Shown one piece after another: positions 58,347 to 64,000 of a DNA stretch of 64,000 nucleotides (its first letter is position 1; every line of letters starts with the position of its first letter). Origin of the DNA: Skeletonema tropicum. Lineage: Eukaryota; Bacillariophyta; Thalassiosirophyceae; Thalassiosirales; Thalassiosiraceae. The notes beneath the pieces were generated by a model, which had not been told where the DNA came from, searched no databases, and saw nothing but the letters and a program-made list of their open reading frames with translations. The stretch is from positions 124,001 through 188,000 of the forward strand of contig JAWZXG010000031.1 of NCBI GenBank assembly GCA_037178625.1, read 5' to 3'. The position numbers and the translations under genes are program-made.

Positions 58347-60068
58347 ATGGTGACAAAGACCATATTTCGTATTGTCAATGTCAAAGCGCCTTCTCCCGGC
58401 TGGGCATCAGCGACAGCGCAAAAAACTCCAATCGATGAATCACTATCATCATCAGGCGGGGCGGGTGGTGGTGGAGAAGATTTGAGCGGTCGAATCTACA
58501 AAGGAGGGAGTCAAAATCGAAAGGTTGAGGCGGTGGCGGAGCCTGCTCGTTCCTCGGCAAATAATAATTCTTCACACCATGATGTTGTTGTGTCATTGGA
58601 CGACAAAACTTTGAATGCATGTGATGCAGACAGTAGCAATGCATTGGACACTAATAATTCAAAGAAACGTCCTCTTATTTCAGAAAATACAACAGATGAT
58701 GATGACAATCATCAAAAGACAGCCAACAAACGCCACAGACTCAACAAAATCGATTTAACCGGTGTTCCATTGCAGCCACCAATTCCACGACAAATGGGGA
58801 AGAAAGGAACATCTAAATATCAGGGTGTTTCGTTCAGTAACTTTCGGAAGAAGTGGCGTGCACAAATCACTGTCAACGGAATAGTGTGTTGCATTGGACA
58901 GTATGATAATGAGGAAGACGCTGCGGTGGCCTATGCTCGAGCGGTGTATAAATATAAAAAGACAGCAGTGCCTTATTATGCACCATTGCAGCAGCGGTCC
59001 ACTGTCGATAGTGATGATGAGGTGGAGAGAGATTCTTCAAAGATGGGAGCGGTTGTGGATGTCTCGTTCAGTAATGATACGGACCAAGATTTCTCGAAAT
59101 CTCGTGGGGATGTTGGTGAGACAAATACTGAAGAGAGGACGAAGCAAATAGTGATCGATGGAATGAGATACACCGTTGTCCGGTGTGATACTATCGAAGA
59201 AGACGAAAACGCAGCGCATTATGTTCGTGCGGAATCCTCACAAGAAGCAGGGACGGGGAACGGAACAACGACTTTACCTGTGCACTCGAATGCAAAGGAA
59301 AATGTGGCATGTTATGGAGGACTTAGCCAATTGACTTTTCAACCAGTTCCAAATCCATTGGGTGAAGATGCACCTCCTCCGAATGAGCGCATAATGAATT
59401 CTCCTCTTTGCAGTCCTAGTGTGACTGATGGCCAGCAACAACAACAACAACAGCAACAACAACAACAGCAGCAGCAGCAGATGATGATGGCACCTCAGAT
59501 AGACGCGGCTACTCTCTACCACTTAAATTTACAATCCTCCGCCTGCAAACCCACGCCAGTCATTGCATCGGAACTTGCCACATCAACTATTGCGTCACTA
59601 CTCTCAGAGGCGTGTGAGTCACAAAATTACGATATTGTCGAGGTGTGGATGCATGATGATGAGCGCTATCACCTTGCTCACTCATACGTCCGTTCTACAC
59701 TAGAGCAACAGTTGTTCAATCGTATCAGCGATGTCTACCGAAATTATATCGAAGGATCGGCTGCAAGCACACACCTTCTCTCAGGTTCATTGTGTAAATG
59801 GGCAAAGAAGACAAAGAAAATCTTGAGGGTTTCAGAGTCAAAGAGTCCACGTTTGTCTCTAGCGCTGAAATATAGTGTTAGCGGAGTCCAAGCGGCAGTT
59901 GCTGTGCCAGTTTCTCAGGGAGATATGCATGCGACAATTGCCTTGTTTAGGATGACGAATGAAGAATTGTCAAAGAATGTAGAGGATTCCCAAGACTGTT
60001 ACTTGCACCTATTGGGCTACAAACTAATGATTTTGATGAAAAGTGAGCTGGCCTCACAGCAAAGATGA
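58347..60068 (+). CDS. AP2-domain transcription factor with polyGln and GAF-like C-terminus (573 residues)
   Basis: ATG at 58347, no intron needed. Residues about 153-205 are an AP2 DNA-binding domain: SKYQGVSFSNFRKKWRAQI, then IGQYDNEEDAAVAYARAVYKY. A Gln run of about 19 residues lies near 362-380, coded by mixed CAA/CAG. After it (about 405-570) is a globular region: YDIVEVWMHDD, LSGSLCKWAKK and VQAAVAVPVSQGDMHATIALF. Its order resembles the GAF-like N-terminal domains of plant NIN-like regulators and of several diatom regulators. A sensory input domain joined to AP2 is inferred. A truncated duplicate of its 5' end is at 53130. Confidence 0.85.
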   Translation: MVTKTIFRIVNVKAPSPGWASATAQKTPIDESLSSSGGAGGGGEDLSGRIYKGGSQNRKVEAVAEPARSSANNNSSHHDVVVSLDDKTLNACDADSSNALDTNNSKKRPLISENTTDDDDNHQKTANKRHRLNKIDLTGVPLQPPIPRQMGKKGTSKYQGVSFSNFRKKWRAQITVNGIVCCIGQYDNEEDAAVAYARAVYKYKKTAVPYYAPLQQRSTVDSDDEVERDSSKMGAVVDVSFSNDTDQDFSKSRGDVGETNTEERTKQIVIDGMRYTVVRCDTIEEDENAAHYVRAESSQEAGTGNGTTTLPVHSNAKENVACYGGLSQLTFQPVPNPLGEDAPPPNERIMNSPLCSPSVTDGQQQQQQQQQQQQQQQQMMMAPQIDAATLYHLNLQSSACKPTPVIASELATSTIASLLSEACESQNYDIVEVWMHDDERYHLAHSYVRSTLEQQLFNRISDVYRNYIEGSAASTHLLSGSLCKWAKKTKKILRVSESKSPRLSLALKYSVSGVQAAVAVPVSQGDMHATIALFRMTNEELSKNVEDSQDCYLHLLGYKLMILMKSELASQQR

Positions 60069-60627
60069 GTCATGACAAAAGCGAGGGTAAAGGATTTTAT
60101 GTTAGCAGAAGGGATTAATCACAACTGCAACTGTTTCGTTATGTTTACATTACTGACTTTGATGATGATAATCCTAAACTTCCGAAACGTTTGCTCACAC
60201 GACACGAAAGCGAATAGTAGATAGTGATATCGATCGAATGACTATCATAAGTAGAGCTCAATGACCTCGCTCTCATGAATACCGCTGCATTCAAAGACAA
60301 CAATATTTGATCTACTTATTCGATTCGATTTTCACGATACTCGTTATGCAACAGCCCTTTGCGTTCCTATCAGCTGGATCGCAAGAGTATATGCTGTGTG
60401 ATGACCCTCCAAAACGGTATACAAGATACAACGGAGTTCTCATAGGGGCTACAGGCTAATGGTACCTACAGAGGAACTTGGAATCAACCTTCTGCTTGCA
60501 TGAAACACATAACAGTGAACTGTTTGCATAAAAAGTTGATTGCTAAATAGATATCATTGCATCCTCTCTACTCTAATAAGTATTAATATTTGCATCATCA
60601 TAATAATAACCTAACCTCGCTTCCGAA
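60069..60627. other. Intergenic, nothing recognised
   Basis: Contains the 3' region of the AP2 gene and the promoter of the small gene at 60628. No gene or repeat seen. Confidence 0.4.
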
Positions 60628-61035
60628 ATGAATCAGTTCCAAGATCTGTCCCAAGACTTCACGAAGATACCAACATTCCGTGAAAATAACCTCCTCGAGG
60701 AAGCTGACATCAGCAAGCGCAGCAGCAACAATAATAAACAAGAAGACGCCTTTTTATTCTACTCGGACGACGAGGTTAGAATGAGGGTCCTCAGCGATGG
60801 TGCAAGAGGAGCAGCTCACCGATCTGCAGTGATTGATGGCGTTGCCCGAAAGGCAAGAATCTCCTTTGAGCTTCACCCATCTGTATTCTTCGAGGAGATC
60901 TTCGAGGAGCTGCTTTCCGATGAGGCCTTCGCTAATGGCGTTGATGAACACGTAACTGAAGAAGGAGAAGATGCCACGGCAGAGACCAAGATGGAGGGAT
61001 TTGTCTCGATTCTTTTCGGAAGAGAAAGCTTTTAA
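60628..61035 (+). CDS. Small acidic protein of unknown function (135 residues)
   Basis: ATG at 60628, single exon, TAA at 61033-61035. The middle reads FLFYSDDEVRMRVLSD, and ARKARISFELHPSVFFEEIFEEL follows. I associate this FYS-DEVRM ... RISFELHPS pattern with a multi-copy family of short diatom proteins. No biochemical role is known to me. There is no signal peptide or membrane segment, so it is probably cytosolic or nuclear. The C-terminus is acidic (EEGEDATAETK). Confidence 0.65.
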   Translation: MNQFQDLSQDFTKIPTFRENNLLEEADISKRSSNNNKQEDAFLFYSDDEVRMRVLSDGARGAAHRSAVIDGVARKARISFELHPSVFFEEIFEELLSDEAFANGVDEHVTEEGEDATAETKMEGFVSILFGRESF

Positions 61036-61348
61036 AGCTTTGTTAAGATAATGTCGCCTCTTGAGGGCCCACCAGACGTACTTTAAAATTTCTGTTACAT
61101 ATATAAAAAGCTTTGTTAGAAAATTAATCTCTATAATCTAGACAAGTACACATCTCTTCTGTGTTTCTTAGGCTCCGGGAAACCGCAACGGTAATGTTAC
61201 CATCATCCAAGAAGCCTCAACGAGGCTTCCTGGGGAGTTTGGTCATTGTTGACACAACTTACAGCACCATATTACGATCGTCGTCGTCTGCGTCGAAAAC
61301 GAATGCTACCTTCTGAGTCCCTACGAGGTGGAAAGTATGAAGTGATAT
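61036..61348. other. 3' region of the small acidic protein gene
   Basis: Holds a stem-loop (separate entry) and otherwise nothing recognised. Confidence 0.4.
61211..61229 (+). other. Stem-loop GAAGCCTC-AAC-GAGGCTTC
   Basis: A perfect 8-base-pair stem with a 3-base loop about 175 bases after the stop of the small gene. It could be a 3' UTR structure; nothing ties it to a known element. Confidence 0.4.
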
Positions 61349-62445
61349 TTATTGTCGAGCTTGAAGCACTGGGGGAGGGTTCGCAACATCACTCTCGGAA
61401 TCCACACTAGAGGGTGAGTCGTCATCATCATCCTCATCGTCGTCATCTGATCCAACATCAACATATGTGTCGTCTGAATTGGAAGCCGAGGTATCCGAAG
61501 CAGAGTTGCGCAAACGTCGTTTGTTCCGCAGATTAGGTAGTCGAACACGCCGAGTCCGTCTAGCCCGGTGTACTCTGCGAGCTGCCATGGCTGATTCCAT
61601 ACTAGCTATCCATCTTTCTTGATCTATAGTTGGACCTTCAGCCAGATGAGCGAAATCAATGTGCAATAGATCCCTATCTTCCGGCAGGAGCATATCGTCG
61701 TCCGTTTTGAGGAGACTCGTAACTTTCTGAAGAATACGTTGGCGTTGTGGAAGAGATCTGCCGTCTGCTTTGTAGTGCACTGTACAATTGCGATAAAGCC
61801 ATTGCTGATGTGTCAGAAGGAGAAGTTGTCTCGTGAGCCCACTAGCCCAAGATGCAGGTTGAACGAAAGTATGAATGGTGGATAGATACTGAGCTTGAAG
61901 GTGGACCAGACGCTTACTCATACGGCCTTCAACGGAATTATCCCACCCATGTGTGTCATATAAGTCTGCAAATTCAATGTGTGCAGGAAGTCCATCTATA
62001 ATATCGTACATGTCCAATTCTCCATGTCTAAGGAGGTACTCTTCGACAAGATGTTGTAAGTAGGGATCCGTATCATTCTCTTCCATCCAATCGCTGAGAT
62101 CTTCTATGCTGCTCGAAGGCTCGCCAGACGACCCGGATCGCTACATCTTGTTATGTGTGACTTTCGTCGGGGCGGCCAAGCTGGGGCAGATGTTCTGAAC
62201 TGAGCCATCCATCTTAGAGAGTTGCCTGTTTGTACCACAATAGCGTGACACATGTTTCGCTACTTATCCAACTGGTAAACATGGGGGGATTTCTTCACTG
62301 CTTTTTCCAATCCTTCCCAGAAAATCAAATCGAAGTGTTGTGAAGACACAATACTCGATACCGCAAGTTTCAAAGAGGTCTTTAGCCGAGTTGTATCCGT
62401 GCCAGTAATAAATTGTATCGATCGGGGAACCACTAATCTGTCCAA
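61349..62445 (-). pseudogene. Retroelement-type ORF fragment, broken at its 5' side
   Basis: The clean piece 62086-61349 (245 residues) includes LLLLTHQQWLYRNCTVHYK, then DDDMLLPEDRDLL and ERWIASMESAMAARRVHRARRTRRVR, and a long acidic tail. I recognise this arrangement from a very abundant repeated ORF of diatom genomes, usually linked to retroelements. Upstream, other frames continue the match: SHITRCSDPGR and a shortened CPS region at about 62150-62220, and FDLIFWEGLEKAVKKSPHV at about 62270-62345. At least two frame breaks and a stop separate these. No polymerase domain is in the window. Confidence 0.55.
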
Positions 62446-62801
62446 AACCAGTATGTGAGCTTAGACGGGACTCACAAGAGTCACGTCGACTTCATTGGAA
62501 ACCTCTCGACAGCATTGAGTGACATAGAATGATTACGTCAAGTGCGTCAGAGTCGCATCAGCCACAGTAACCACGTGGACAATGCACAGATGCACTCGTT
62601 GGCAAATCAAACTCTAAAATAATCAAACAATTCTCTTCCATTAGAACATTGTCAACATCGTTGTAGACATATCTCCAAAGCGTTAGCTTTCCCTTGCCAA
62701 TTGCCATCACAGATGACCCAAGCTACGACAGCTGCATCACAAAGCAACCTAATAGTTTATAAGACCCGCTCTTTTATCTCTGATGGTGCTTTGGCAGGCA
62801 C
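62446..62801. other. Intergenic, nothing recognised
   Basis: May be further eroded retroelement sequence; no motif could be read. Confidence 0.3.
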
Positions 62802-62904
62802 ACACCAGCCCCTCCCTGCCGCAAGGCATCAGGTGGCACCCCCGCCGAATCATCGGCTTACACCAGCCCCTCCCTGCCGCAAGGCATCAGGTGGCACCCC
62901 CGCA
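62802..62904. repeat. 58-base direct repeat, two units
   Basis: ACACCAGCCCCTCCCTGCCG...GGTGGCACCCCCGC occurs at 62802 and again at 62860 with no difference noted over about 45 bases. Confidence 0.85.
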
Positions 62905-63069
62905 TGGGTAGGAGCATGTCTTCATCATGGAACAGTCTTTTTGATGTCTCCAAAGAGGGCAGTGCTGCCAACACCCATTAGCCTAAATTCCGAAAGTCGA
63001 TCATTATGCATTGTCTCCCTCTGGAATTGCCCGGCTTATCCCCTTTCGGCGATATTTCACCGCCTGGCC

Positions 63070-63560
63070 TGAATTGCCGCAGACGTTCCATTCCTGCTAC
63101 AATTGCACGGCTTCTCACTCTTAGCGCTGTTGATCCGCCAGCCCCAATTTCAGCAGATGATCCATTCCTGCTGCAATTGTCCGGCTTCTTTGGCGTCTCC
63201 TCACCGCTCACCACATTCCAGCACTACATCTATTTTGATGCCCCGCTTGAACGTTTCCCCGGCGCTACCTTACCGCCACCCCCTATTTTACACCTCATGT
63301 GTCATGATATCCACCTCTAGCAGTCTATTGTGGAATACACATATTGGATGTCTCCTTCTTCTCGACTTTGTGATCCGGATACTTGAAGCCGTCTCGCATG
63401 ACAGAGGGAGCCGCATTCGCAATGATACGTCAACTCATACTTGAGTCATGCTCATCAATAGTGGAGGTAGACAACATCGTTATGTCTTTCTAGACGCACC
63501 CCCTTCGCCTTAATTCCAGCGGATGATACATTCCTGCTGTCATTACCGGCGCATCACTCT
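63070..63560. repeat. Diverged repeats around CATTCCTGCTGCAATTG
   Basis: Similar strings occur near 63090 (CATTCCTGCTACAATTGCAC), 63163 (CATTCCTGCTGCAATTGTCC) and 63531 (CATTCCTGCTGTCATTACCG), each preceded by a CAGCRGATGAT-like sequence in the last two. No coding frame is supported. Confidence 0.5.
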
Positions 63561-63784
63561 CCGTGCTTGTACGATTGCGTCCTTATTTGGCAAACTAATC
63601 CTACAACCCGGCAAATCCCCTGCCTGTAGGCAACGCTTACGCCTTGCTCAAACAAGCAACAATCAGATCCTTTTATTGCAGAAGCATACAGTACATACCG
63701 TGATTGCTCCATCGACAACCCTATCTGGTTTCAATATCACAAGTCTGGACTATATCGAGGTAGATGAAAGGCGATTATTATGAT

Positions 63785-64000
63785 TTATATGGGAACCACG
63801 CAGCAGAATTGGGGTCTACTGTGGTCATAGTCCGTTACACGCAGGTAACGTGGCACTCATCTTCAATCCACGCACGGGTCGAGTATCTCCCCAGTTTCAT
63901 TGAGTCTTTGATGATGATTTTACGACTGTTCCTTGTATGGAGAAAGGAGAGGTTCCTCCGAATTGGGAAGACCTTTGCCGTAATTCTTACGAGTCTGCTG
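63785..64000 (+). pseudogene. Copia-type retrotransposon polyprotein fragment, runs off the right edge
   Basis: Frame read from about 63815: SPLHAGNVALIFNPRTGRVSP, then QFH, a TGA stop, and VFDDDFTTVPCMEKGEVPPNW. Blocks SP-HAG-VALV-NPRTG-VSPQFHVVFDD-F-TV and VPP-W are typical of diatom copia-type polyproteins just after the integrase region. The in-frame TGA near 63901 shows the copy is dead. Upstream sequence is not readable as integrase, so the fragment is truncated on the left. Confidence 0.7.

Overview
The window looks like nuclear DNA of a diatom, probably centric (genus not resolved). Genes carry short GT-AG introns. Their products include types I associate with diatoms: tandem Cys/His repeats of the GCT...GGVC..HGA type, a DUF6824-like head domain with glutamine-rich tails, an AP2-domain regulator, BspA-like leucine-rich repeat genes, a protein with an ASAF-like plastid signal, and copia fragments. 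No rRNA, convincing tRNA, CRISPR or bacterial operon was seen.

Layout. 1-5.6 kb: the 5' part of a Cys/His-repeat gene running off the left edge, a decayed VPS4/katanin-type AAA ATPase, a putatively plastid-targeted protein with five CysRS-tail-like repeats, and a broken LRR gene. 5.6-10.8 kb: one 1,692-residue protein of unknown role in two exons. 11.4-40.7 kb: a tandem array of six intact two-exon genes in strictly alternating order A-B-A-B-A-B, each B followed by a decayed relic (C) of a third relative. The spacers hold at least four kinds of inverted-repeat DNA transposon, several with target-site duplications and one with an empty site elsewhere in the array. 40.8-42.1 kb: a second broken LRR gene and a shared flanking repeat, related to copies left of the array.

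42-52 kb: ordinary host genes: mitochondrial ATP synthase epsilon subunit, a secreted three-exon multicopper oxidase, and a large USP4/15-like ubiquitin protease. 52-64 kb is richer in repeats: a Stowaway-like MITE, a PIF1/Helitron helicase scrap, an inverted repeat, a truncated copy of the AP2 gene, a membrane protein with a mucin-like minisatellite tail, a 1.65-kb foldback element, the intact AP2 gene, a small acidic protein gene and retroelement remains.

The most notable part is the A/B array. A copies and B copies disagree on which units are closest, and the transposons in the spacers support a third grouping. That points to repeated unequal exchange or gene conversion in a family of probably nuclear, polyglutamine-rich proteins. 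Introns were placed by eye from splice signals and reading-frame agreement. Family names come from recognised motifs, not database searches.
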